DNA from: Nannocystaceae bacterium | Lineage (GTDB): Bacteria > Myxococcota_A > Polyangia > Nannocystales > Nannocystaceae | Assembly: GCA_016763875.1 (NCBI GenBank) | Contig: JAESSZ010000303.1 | Location: forward strand, 1 to 5,586 | Direction of reading: 5' to 3' | DNA: 5,586 nucleotides | Shown here: one piece after another, positions 1-4,825 of the stretch | Position numbering within the stretch: position 1 is the first letter of the stretch | Layout of the letters: the number at the start of each line of letters is the position of its first letter | The notes under the pieces: model-generated | Told to the model about the DNA's origin: nothing | What the model saw: the letters and a program-made list of their open reading frames with translations, nothing else | Database searches by the model: none | Program-made: the position numbers and the translations under genes

Positions 1-256
1 GCCGCAGCACACGTTGACCGCGGTACACGATCGCCGTCGGCAACAGACCGACCAAACCACCGAACAGCATCCCCGGCCACACGCCGAGCACCGACAGAGG
101 CATCACCGCCCAAAACACGAAAACAAAGGGCAGCGCGACCACCAAGGCGAGTTGCTCCCGCCAGGTCGTGGCACGAAGCCGCACCTGGTGGTTGGCGAGC
201 AGCGTGCCACCGACCGCAGGGACCATCGCGGTCGTCGTGCCGTTGGGTGCCGCCAC
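1..256 (-). CDS. Small integral membrane protein, 5' part only (hypothetical)
   Basis: I do not recognise the family. Reading the minus strand from a GTG at 256-254 gives 85 codons without a stop, and the gene continues beyond base 1, so the C-terminus is missing. Residues 1-35 are mostly polar, with several Thr, Arg and Gln residues. Residues 36-57 (LALVVALPFVFVFWAVMPLS and following) form a strong hydrophobic stretch. A second, Gly/Pro-containing one covers about 59-78 and ends in a basic YRGQR segment, so two membrane helices are likely. A TAA stop lies directly before the GTG, so the frame cannot start earlier. A weak AGG ribosome-binding site (CCT at 265-267 on the plus strand) sits 8 bases upstream. 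The same DNA read on the plus strand gives an Arg/His/Gln-rich peptide typical of an antisense shadow, which supports the minus strand as coding. The gene is divergent from the phosphofructokinase gene, with 66 bp between the start codons. Whether the product is part of a larger membrane protein is unknown. Confidence 0.6.
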   Translation of the reverse strand, partial: MAAPNGTTTAMVPAVGGTLLANHQVRLRATTWREQLALVVALPFVFVFWAVMPLSVLGVWPGMLFGGLVGLLPTAIVYRGQRVLR

Positions 257-260
257 TTAC

Positions 261-288
261 AAAGCCTATCAGGCTGGCGTGAAAGCCT
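261..288. repeat. Short dyad and direct repeat in the divergent intergenic gap
   Basis: AGCCT (263-267) and AGGCT (271-275) form a 5-bp inverted repeat around ATC. The heptamer AAAGCCT at 261-267 recurs at 282-288, 21 bp downstream, which is two helical turns. The dyad overlaps the presumed ribosome-binding site of the minus-strand membrane gene and lies about 50 bp before the phosphofructokinase start. It could be a regulator site, but elements this short also arise by chance. I see no convincing -35/-10 pair in this 66-bp gap. Confidence 0.2.
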
Positions 289-322
289 CGATGTCGCGCT
301 TCGTTCGGTCTACAACGGCGGC

Positions 323-1429
323 GTGAGCATCAGCAAGATCGGGATCATGACGGGCGGTGGAGACTGCCCCGGGCTCAACGCCGTCATCCGAGCGGTCGTC
401 CTGAAAGCCAAGGCTCGCGGTTGGGACGTGCTGGGGATCGAGGATGCGACGGAGGGTTTGATCGATGTCGAGTACCACTCGTCCCACGGCAACCGCTGGC
501 TCGAGGTTGCCGACGTTCGACAAATCCTGCCCCGCGGAGGGACGATCCTCGGGACCTCGAATCGGTCGGACCCGTTCCGTTACGTCGTGGAACGCAACGG
601 CGTCAAACAGGAACAGGATGTGTCCGACCGATGCGTGGCCAATGTTGCGCGACTCGGCCTGGATGCCGTCGTGAGTGTGGGTGGCGACGGAAGCATGCGC
701 ATCGCCAAGCAGCTTGCCGACAAGGGCATCAACATCGTCGGCGTTCCCAAGACGATCGACCAGGACCTCGCGGCGACCGACTACACGTTTGGGTTTGCTA
801 CCGCGGTGCAGACAGCAACGGACGGCATCGACCGTTTGCAAGACACCGCCGAGAGCCACGACCGCGTGATGGTCTTGGAAGTCATGGGCCGAGATACCGG
901 GTGGATAGCGTTGCACGCGGCGATGGCGGGTGGCGCCCATGTGTGTCTCATTCCGGAGATCCCCTATCGCATCGAGTCGGTGGTTGCGGCGGTGAAGGCT
1001 CGACGAAGCGAAGGGCGCCCGTTCTCGATCGCTGTGATCGCTGAAGGCGCCCGTCCGGCTCTCGGCGCGGCCGCACTCGCCGGTCCACGCAAGCTGGGCG
1101 AGATGCCCAAGTTCTTTGGGGCCGGACATCGTCTTGGCGCCGAGCTCGAGCCGCTGGTCGAGAGTGATGTGCGCGTGACCGTGTTGGGGCACATCCAACG
1201 TGGCGGCACCCCGACTCATTTCGACCGGATTCTCGGGACGCGATTCGGCGTGGAGGCGATCAACGCGGTTGCAGACCACGACTTCGGCAAGATGGTCGCG
1301 CTACGCACCCCGGAGATCGTGCGGGTGCCCCTGCAGGAAGCGATCGAGAATCAGCGGGTCGTCGATCCGAGCGGCGCGATGGTCATGGCGGCCAGGGACA
1401 CGGGGATAAGCTTCGGCGAAGGGCAGTAG
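323..1429 (+). CDS. pfkA: 6-phosphofructokinase, group III (ATP- or PPi-dependent)
   Basis: This enzyme phosphorylates fructose 6-phosphate to fructose 1,6-bisphosphate in glycolysis, in the cytosol. The product has 368 residues, close to the roughly 340-370 usual for the group. Visible motifs in order are the phosphoryl-donor loop TGGGDCPGLNAVIRA (about 10-24), GTSNRSDPF, GGDGS (120-124), PKTIDQD (142-148, with catalytic Asp146 and Asp148), MGRDTGW (188-194, substrate binding), IPE, and GHIQRGG (289-295). The donor-selecting positions are Gly123 in GGDGS and Lys143 in PKT. The family pattern is Gly/Gly for classic ATP enzymes and Asp/Lys for pyrophosphate enzymes, so this is the mixed Gly/Lys form. 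ATP use is the better guess, but pyrophosphate cannot be excluded. Gln147 replaces the usual Asn of TIDND. The GTG at 323 was chosen because the first beta strand (SISKIGIMTGGG) begins right after it; the reading frame stays open back to base 14, but that part is non-protein-like. The later ATG at 347 would delete the first strand. No strong ribosome-binding site is seen. Confidence 0.93.
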   Translation: MSISKIGIMTGGGDCPGLNAVIRAVVLKAKARGWDVLGIEDATEGLIDVEYHSSHGNRWLEVADVRQILPRGGTILGTSNRSDPFRYVVERNGVKQEQDVSDRCVANVARLGLDAVVSVGGDGSMRIAKQLADKGINIVGVPKTIDQDLAATDYTFGFATAVQTATDGIDRLQDTAESHDRVMVLEVMGRDTGWIALHAAMAGGAHVCLIPEIPYRIESVVAAVKARRSEGRPFSIAVIAEGARPALGAAALAGPRKLGEMPKFFGAGHRLGAELEPLVESDVRVTVLGHIQRGGTPTHFDRILGTRFGVEAINAVADHDFGKMVALRTPEIVRVPLQEAIENQRVVDPSGAMVMAARDTGISFGEGQ

Positions 1430-1601
1430 GGCAACGACCCCATCGGCGGGGCAGGTGCACACGCGCGGCTCGTCCCCGGTTCCGCAAGTGGGCAAACCAC
1501 CGCAACAAGAGACGCTGCACCGAGTTGCACGCCAGGCTGTCTATCGCCGCCAACCGACGACTGGTCAGCGCCTAGGAATCTCGGGTATCAGTAGCGCTAT
1601 C

Positions 1602-2573
1602 TTGGGTACGTTCGACTCCTCGCCGGCCTCGTCCCACTTCCCTGTCAACCGACGAGGATTTGTCGGCGGACTCGCAGCCGCCACGGCACTGGGCACGCTC
1701 GGATGCGGCAAGCGCTCCGGCGGCCTTCGATTCTCGGGGATCCCCGACGGGGACAAGCGCGATCTCAAGGTCCGATACGACGCTGTCGCGAAGTACCTCG
1801 CCGCCGCCGTCGGCCAGGCGGTGGAGTATGTCCACGTGCCCGACTACACCGCGGCGGTCACCGCGTTGGCCACCCGCAAGATCGACTTCGCTTGGTTGGG
1901 AGGCGTGACTACCGTGCAGGCGGAACAACGAACTCCCGGCGGCGTTCATTTCATCGCGGCACGTGAAAGCGACCTGCGGTTTCGCAGCTACCTCATCGCC
2001 AACGCCGAGGTCGCTCGCTCGCTGTCGCTACCGTCTCGAGACCAGCGCACCCCACAGGACCTCGATGCGCTGGCCGAGCTCGCCGTCTCGCTACGTGGGC
2101 GCAAGTTCAGCTTCGGCGCCAAGAGCTCGACCTCTGGCCACATCATGCCGCGCGCCTTTCTCACCGACACCAAGGTCGGCATCAATCCCGACACCGACTT
2201 CGACGGCGGGCCCATCTACCAACTCAAGGGTGGTCACGCCGCGACGCTGCGCACGGTCGCCTCGGGCGCCGTGGACTTCGGTGTGCTCAACTTCGCGGTG
2301 TGGGAAGCAGCGGCGCAAGCACTGCAGCAATCGGCACCGGTCGTGTACGTCACCCCGGAGTACGTCGACTACTGCCTCGTCGCGCACAAGGGCATCAGCG
2401 ATGCCGACGCTCAGCGACTGCGCTCAGCATTTACGGGGCTGGATACCGCGGTTGCGGACCAACAAGAGGTGCTCACCGCGTTCTCGGCCAAGCGTTTCGT
2501 CGAGGTCGACCCGGCGGCCTGGGATGGGATCCGCAGCGTGCTCGCGGGGTTGGACGCGTCCGGAGCGCTGTGA
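1602..2573 (+). CDS. PhnD/selenate-type ABC transporter substrate-binding protein (exported)
   Basis: This is a periplasmic or lipid-anchored binding protein of the PhnD family, which captures phosphate, phosphonate or related oxyanions for an ABC importer. From the TTG at 1602 it has 323 residues. A twin-arginine-like signal (RRGFVGG, 17-23) is followed by a hydrophobic Ala/Leu/Gly run ending in LGTLGC, so Cys35 may be lipidated, although Thr at -3 is atypical. The mature part has the family layout: SGIPDGDKRDL, then DYTAAVTAL (from Asp81), then FAWLGGVTTVQAEQRTPGG, the anion-loop-like KSSTSG (174-179), and GGHAATL (from 210). The WLGG...VQA...TPG pattern and the IPD opening resemble proteins annotated as putative selenate-transporter binding proteins more than classical phosphonate PhnD, so the ligand is uncertain. 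The start is also uncertain: GTG codons at 1455 and 1487 are in frame, but the extra residues look non-coding and no good ribosome-binding site exists for any choice. No permease or ATPase gene adjoins it. Confidence 0.8.
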   Translation: MGTFDSSPASSHFPVNRRGFVGGLAAATALGTLGCGKRSGGLRFSGIPDGDKRDLKVRYDAVAKYLAAAVGQAVEYVHVPDYTAAVTALATRKIDFAWLGGVTTVQAEQRTPGGVHFIAARESDLRFRSYLIANAEVARSLSLPSRDQRTPQDLDALAELAVSLRGRKFSFGAKSSTSGHIMPRAFLTDTKVGINPDTDFDGGPIYQLKGGHAATLRTVASGAVDFGVLNFAVWEAAAQALQQSAPVVYVTPEYVDYCLVAHKGISDADAQRLRSAFTGLDTAVADQQEVLTAFSAKRFVEVDPAAWDGIRSVLAGLDASGAL

Positions 2574-2586
2574 CCGCGGCGAGCGT

Positions 2587-2615
2587 TTGACATGTGGACC
2601 GGTCGGTCCTATTAA
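2587..2615 (+). promoter_or_regulatory. Promoter of the TetR repressor gene
   Basis: A perfect -35 box TTGACA (2587-2592) and a -10 box TATTAA (2610-2615, 4 of 6 matches) are separated by exactly 17 bp. The repressor operator fills the last 14 bp of that spacer, so bound repressor would block RNA polymerase. Transcription would be expected 6-7 bases after the -10 box, at A2621 or G2622, which coincides with the GTG start codon at 2622. The message is therefore probably leaderless, in line with the lack of a usable ribosome-binding site. The -35 box starts only 13 bp after the stop codon of the upstream binding-protein gene. Confidence 0.75.
2596..2609. promoter_or_regulatory. TetR operator O1 (autoregulatory)
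   Basis: GGACCGGTCGGTCC is an inverted repeat with 6-bp arms (GGACCG/CGGTCC) around a 2-bp centre. The same arms occur at 3252-3265 and 3323-3336, so all three copies flank the repressor gene and its neighbour. Dyads of the ACCGnnCGGT kind are common for TetR-family regulators, including the NemR type. The position between the -35 and -10 boxes predicts negative autoregulation. Confidence 0.8.
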
Positions 2616-2621
2616 CGAGCA

Positions 2622-3209
2622 GTGGCCCTTGGTAGACCGCTGCAGTTCGACCCCGACGTTGCCGTCGATGCCGCAATGCAGCTTTTTTGGCGCAAGGGCT
2701 ATGAGTCGACCTCTCTTCGGGATCTCTTGGCCGCCATGGACCTGTCCAAGAGCAGCTTCTATCAGGCGTTCGAGAGTAAGGACGCACTGTTCCTGCGATG
2801 CCTGGAGCACTACGAGGCGACAGGTGCGGGTCAGATGCGCGAAGACCTCCGACAGGCCGAATCCGGCTGGGCGTTTCTAGGGAACTGGTTGAGCGCAGCG
2901 GCCCATGACATGCGAGGACGTGACGGGAGACGCGGATGCATGCTGGTGAACACGGCTGGGGAGTTTGGACAGTCCGACACTCGGATCGCGAGCCAGGTCT
3001 CCACGAACTTCGCCGCGGTCGCTGAGATCCTGACTCGCGCGATCCGCATGGCGCAGCGCGAGGGCGAGGTCCCCAAGAACAAGGATCCGGCGACGCTAGC
3101 GACCTACCTGATCAGCAGCATGAGCGGACTCCGCACGTTGGTGAAGTCGGGCGCCGACCGTAAAACGGTGCAGACTGTCGCCACGATCGTTCGTAACTCT
3201 CTGGTGTAG
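2622..3209 (+). CDS. TetR/AcrR-family repressor, NemR-like
   Basis: This is a 195-residue DNA-binding repressor, the usual size for the family. The N-terminus begins with the characteristic GRPLQFD (4-10). The helix-turn-helix covers about 29-52 (STSLRDLLAAMDLSKSSFYQ), followed by the F-x-SKDALF linker. The rest is an all-helical ligand-binding and dimer domain. RRGCMLVN places Cys106 where E. coli NemR has its oxidant-sensing Cys106, and Lys175 (TLVKSG) falls at the position of NemR Lys175, reported to cooperate with that cysteine. This alignment was made from memory. The only other cysteine is Cys60. The GTG at 2622 is chosen because GRP must lie at the very start and an upstream promoter leaves no room for an earlier start. 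The gene has its own operator-covered promoter, and two more copies of the operator precede the next gene. It is therefore likely to repress both genes until an electrophile, oxidant or related ligand is present; the inducer itself is inferred. Confidence 0.88.
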   Translation: MALGRPLQFDPDVAVDAAMQLFWRKGYESTSLRDLLAAMDLSKSSFYQAFESKDALFLRCLEHYEATGAGQMREDLRQAESGWAFLGNWLSAAAHDMRGRDGRRGCMLVNTAGEFGQSDTRIASQVSTNFAAVAEILTRAIRMAQREGEVPKNKDPATLATYLISSMSGLRTLVKSGADRKTVQTVATIVRNSLV

Positions 3210-3242
3210 CCAAACGTACTGCGGCGGCCAGCGATTTTTTTC

Positions 3243-3270
3243 CTGACTTTGGGACCGAACGGTCCATATT
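3243..3270 (+). promoter_or_regulatory. Possible promoter of the AhpD-like gene
   Basis: CTGACT (3243-3248, 4 of 6 matches to the -35 consensus) and CATATT (3265-3270, 4 of 6 to the -10 consensus) lie 16 bp apart with operator O2 between them. The distance from the -35 box to the operator (3 bp) is the same as at the repressor promoter, which is the main support. Transcription from here would give a leader of about 90 bases that contains operator O3. Confidence 0.45.
3252..3265. promoter_or_regulatory. TetR operator O2
   Basis: GGACCGAACGGTCC has the same 6-bp arms as O1 with centre AA. It begins 43 bp after the repressor stop codon and 115 bp before the AhpD-like start codon, in the spacer of the possible promoter there. 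It is identical over all 14 bases to O3. Confidence 0.8.
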
Positions 3271-3271
3271 C

Positions 3272-3285
3272 CAACCGAACGATGC
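3272..3285. promoter_or_regulatory. Degenerate operator copy
   Basis: CAACCGAACGATGC matches the O2/O3 sequence at 10 of 14 positions, including an uninterrupted ACCGAACG core at 3274-3281, but the right arm is broken. It lies 20 bp, about two helical turns, after O2. It could be a weak site occupied cooperatively or a decayed duplicate; chance is possible. Confidence 0.3.
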
Positions 3286-3322
3286 CCACTCAGGGCAACT
3301 TGATATCCGCGACTCCACTTAT

Positions 3323-3336
3323 GGACCGAACGGTCC
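3323..3336. promoter_or_regulatory. TetR operator O3
   Basis: GGACCGAACGGTCC is a perfect 14-base copy of O2, 71 bp downstream of it and 30 bp before the AhpD-like start codon. The boxes at the expected offsets, TCCACT (3314-3319) and TTTTCT (3337-3342), are poor. It may cover a weak second promoter, act as a roadblock to transcription from the upstream promoter, or pair with O2 through a DNA loop. Confidence 0.78.
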
Positions 3337-3366
3337 TTTTCTCTTCCTCCGACACCAAGGTACGAA

Positions 3367-3924
3367 ATGAAGTTCAAACTACACACCCTGAAAACTGCCT
3401 CCGAACAGAGTCTGCCCCTTCTCGAAGCGACGAAGAAGTCCTTCGGGCTACTGCCGAACCTGCACGGAATCTTGGCCGAGTCTCCCGCTGCGATGCAGGC
3501 ATACAACGCGCTCCATCAGAGCTTCATGTCCACGAGCCTGGACGCGACCGAGAAGACGGTCGTTTGGCAGAGCATCAACGTCGAGCACAAATGCCACTAC
3601 TGCGTCCCCGCCCACACGGGCGTCGCTAACATGATGGACGTGGACCAGGCGGTCACGACCGCCCTGCGCGACGAGTCCCCGCTTCCCAGCGCCAAACTCG
3701 AGGTCCTTCGCGACACGACGCTGGCCTTAGTTCGCAACCGCGGCCACCTCAGCGAGGAGCAACTCCAGGCGTTCACGGACGCGGGTTACGAGAGCCAACA
3801 ACTGCTTGAGATCATCGTTGGTCTCGCGCAGAAAGTCGTCAGCAACTACGTCAATCACCTCGCGAAGACGCCCGTCGACCCGGCGTTCGAGGAGTTTGCC
3901 TGGACGCCAGTCAGCGACCGATAG
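3367..3924 (+). CDS. AhpD-like / carboxymuconolactone decarboxylase family protein
   Basis: This 185-residue cytosolic protein belongs to the all-helical CMD/AhpD superfamily, whose members with a CxxC pair act as thiol-dependent peroxidases or their reductase partners. The active-site signature is VEHKCHYCVPAH (72-83): Glu73, Cys76, Cys79 and His83 match the E..CxxC...H arrangement of AhpD-type redox proteins. True gamma-carboxymuconolactone decarboxylases lack this CxxC pair, so peroxide or electrophile handling is more likely than aromatic degradation. The C-terminal NYVNHLAKTPVDPAF (160-174) is a motif I associate with peroxidase-related members. The ATG at 3367 has an AAGG ribosome-binding site at 3357-3360, 6 bases upstream. 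It is a single-gene unit downstream of the TetR gene, preceded by two perfect repressor operators, and is the likely main target of that repressor. It is convergent with the transferase gene, with 105 bp between the stops. The exact substrate is not determinable. Confidence 0.85.
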   Translation: MKFKLHTLKTASEQSLPLLEATKKSFGLLPNLHGILAESPAAMQAYNALHQSFMSTSLDATEKTVVWQSINVEHKCHYCVPAHTGVANMMDVDQAVTTALRDESPLPSAKLEVLRDTTLALVRNRGHLSEEQLQAFTDAGYESQQLLEIIVGLAQKVVSNYVNHLAKTPVDPAFEEFAWTPVSDR

Positions 3925-3937
3925 CATTAGCGACTTC

Positions 3938-3960
3938 GGGTTGTCCGGGGCGACAAGCCC
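3938..3960. other. Hairpin between convergent genes
   Basis: GGGTTGTC (3938-3945) can pair with GACAAGCCC (3952-3960) to give 8 bp with one bulged base and a 6-base loop. It lies 14 bp after the AhpD-like stop and 70 bp after the transferase stop on the other strand. Neither strand shows a T tract after the stem, so it is not a classic intrinsic terminator, but it could protect or end transcripts from either side. Confidence 0.25.
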
Positions 3961-4029
3961 ACGACGTAGGGCCGCCCGCGTCTGGCCCAGTGGCCATTCC
4001 GGCGCCAATCGCAAACACCGGACTCTTGC

Positions 4030-4680
4030 TTACGCCCGCCAATGCGGCGGGTAAGCTCGCTCGACGCCCGGAAGCGCTTCGATGCGCCCCTTCCAGCGCC
4101 GCATCGTGTCGTCCTCAAATGGCGCAAGGCCCAGGCCGAGGGCGGCGACGTCGGGCTTGGACACGATCCGGTCGATGAGCATCAGGGTCGGGTACACCGT
4201 GAGGTCGGCCGCGCTTACGGTACTACCGCCCAACCACTGCTCACCCGCGAACGCGTCACGGATCGACTTGAACTCAGCATGCAGAGTTTTGACCGCCTCC
4301 GTGGTCTCCTCGTTCTTCTCAAGGGTTTTGCCCTGGAAGATCGGGCGCAGCACGGCCGTTCCAGCCGGGTACGCGTAGCTATCGTGTTCGGAGATGATCC
4401 GTAGAATCCGCGCCGTCTCGGCGGGCGTTTTGCCGAACAACGGCGTTTCGGGGAACTTCTTGTCGATGTAGCCGATGATCGCGTGCGACTCATAGACGAT
4501 GAGATCCCCATCCACCAAGGCGGGTACACGTCCGCGCGGATTGATCTTCAGGAACGCCTGCGACTTGTGCTCGCGCTTGTCGAACTGCAGGCATTGGTCT
4601 TCAAACTCAACCCCCTTGACGATGAGAGCGAGCATCGCCCGCCAGGCGTAAGGACTTCCACTTCCCCAGTACAGTTTCAT
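4030..4680 (-). CDS. Glutathione S-transferase family protein
   Basis: This 216-residue cytosolic protein has the two-domain GST layout and normal length. The thioredoxin-like N-terminal domain spans about 1-78: MKLYWGSGSPYAWRAML carries candidate catalytic Ser9 or Tyr11, and RVPALVDG holds the cis-proline Pro53. Glu64-Ser65 in IVYESHAI are the residues that bind the gamma-glutamyl part of glutathione. The all-helical domain spans about 88-216, with an N-capping box S-A-A-D at 156-159 (TVSAADLTVYPTL), a fold-stabilising feature of the family. The only cysteine is Cys30. Known roles include conjugation of electrophiles to glutathione, peroxide reduction and dehalogenation; the class and substrate cannot be read from this sequence. 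The ATG at 4680-4678 has a good GGAAAG ribosome-binding site (4695-4690), 9 bases upstream. It is convergent with the AhpD-like gene and divergent from the RCC1 lipoprotein. No copy of the TetR operator is found upstream, so membership in that regulon is not supported. Confidence 0.88.
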   Translation of the reverse strand: MKLYWGSGSPYAWRAMLALIVKGVEFEDQCLQFDKREHKSQAFLKINPRGRVPALVDGDLIVYESHAIIGYIDKKFPETPLFGKTPAETARILRIISEHDSYAYPAGTAVLRPIFQGKTLEKNEETTEAVKTLHAEFKSIRDAFAGEQWLGGSTVSAADLTVYPTLMLIDRIVSKPDVAALGLGLAPFEDDTMRRWKGRIEALPGVERAYPPHWRA

Positions 4681-4682
4681 TT

Positions 4683-4719
4683 TGACGATCTTTCCGACGA
4701 CTCAAGGCCGCGATCGTCA
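4683..4719 (-). repeat. 8-bp inverted repeat around the transferase ribosome-binding site
   Basis: TGACGATC (4683-4690) and GATCGTCA (4712-4719) are perfect inverted copies 21 bp apart. On the minus strand one arm lies between the GGAAAG ribosome-binding site and the ATG, touching the site's last base, and the other lies upstream. In RNA this would put the ribosome-binding site in or beside a 21-base loop; in DNA it could be a widely spaced operator. No convincing promoter could be assigned in the 145 bp between this gene and the divergent RCC1 gene. Confidence 0.35.
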
Positions 4720-4825
4720 CCCGCGCCGCGGATGTTACCGCTCGGCGACGCCGCGCTGCTGGTAGTCTGCCTTTGTCGTACGCGAAACGCCTCGCCCGCG
4801 GCACCGACCACAGGATACCCAATCG

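Noticed and set aside
14..322. N-terminal extension of the phosphofructokinase back to base 14
   Set aside because: The extra residues are rich in Arg, His and Gln, have no family counterpart, and overlap a convincing membrane protein on the other strand.
269..1279. 336-codon open frame on the minus strand inside the phosphofructokinase gene
   Set aside because: It is antisense to a clear conserved enzyme, His/Arg/Asp-rich, and shows no recognisable motif; typical of GC-rich DNA.
1434..1452. CCCC/GGGG stem after the phosphofructokinase gene as terminator
   Set aside because: Only about 4 bp pair and no T tract follows.
1455..1601. Longer start for the binding protein (GTG at 1455 or 1487)
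   Set aside because: The added residues look non-coding and would place the twin-arginine motif 65 residues in, which is too far for a normal signal peptide. It cannot be fully excluded because the TTG at 1602 also lacks a ribosome-binding site.
1963..2880. 305-codon open frame on the plus strand across the binding protein and TetR genes
   Set aside because: It is out of frame with two recognised genes, its translation is Arg/Ser/Pro-rich, and it crosses the repressor promoter.
3210..3241. Terminator after the TetR gene, ending in seven T residues at 3235-3241
   Set aside because: The preceding GC-rich stretch does not form a stem longer than about 3 bp, so a T tract alone is insufficient.
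3300..3305. TTGATA as a -35 box for the AhpD-like gene
   Set aside because: It matches 5 of 6 bases, but no acceptable -10 box lies 16-18 bp downstream; that position falls on operator O3.
4030..4680. Transferase gene as a member of the TetR regulon
   Set aside because: The function fits an electrophile response, but no GGACCGnnCGGTCC or near match is present in 4681-4825.
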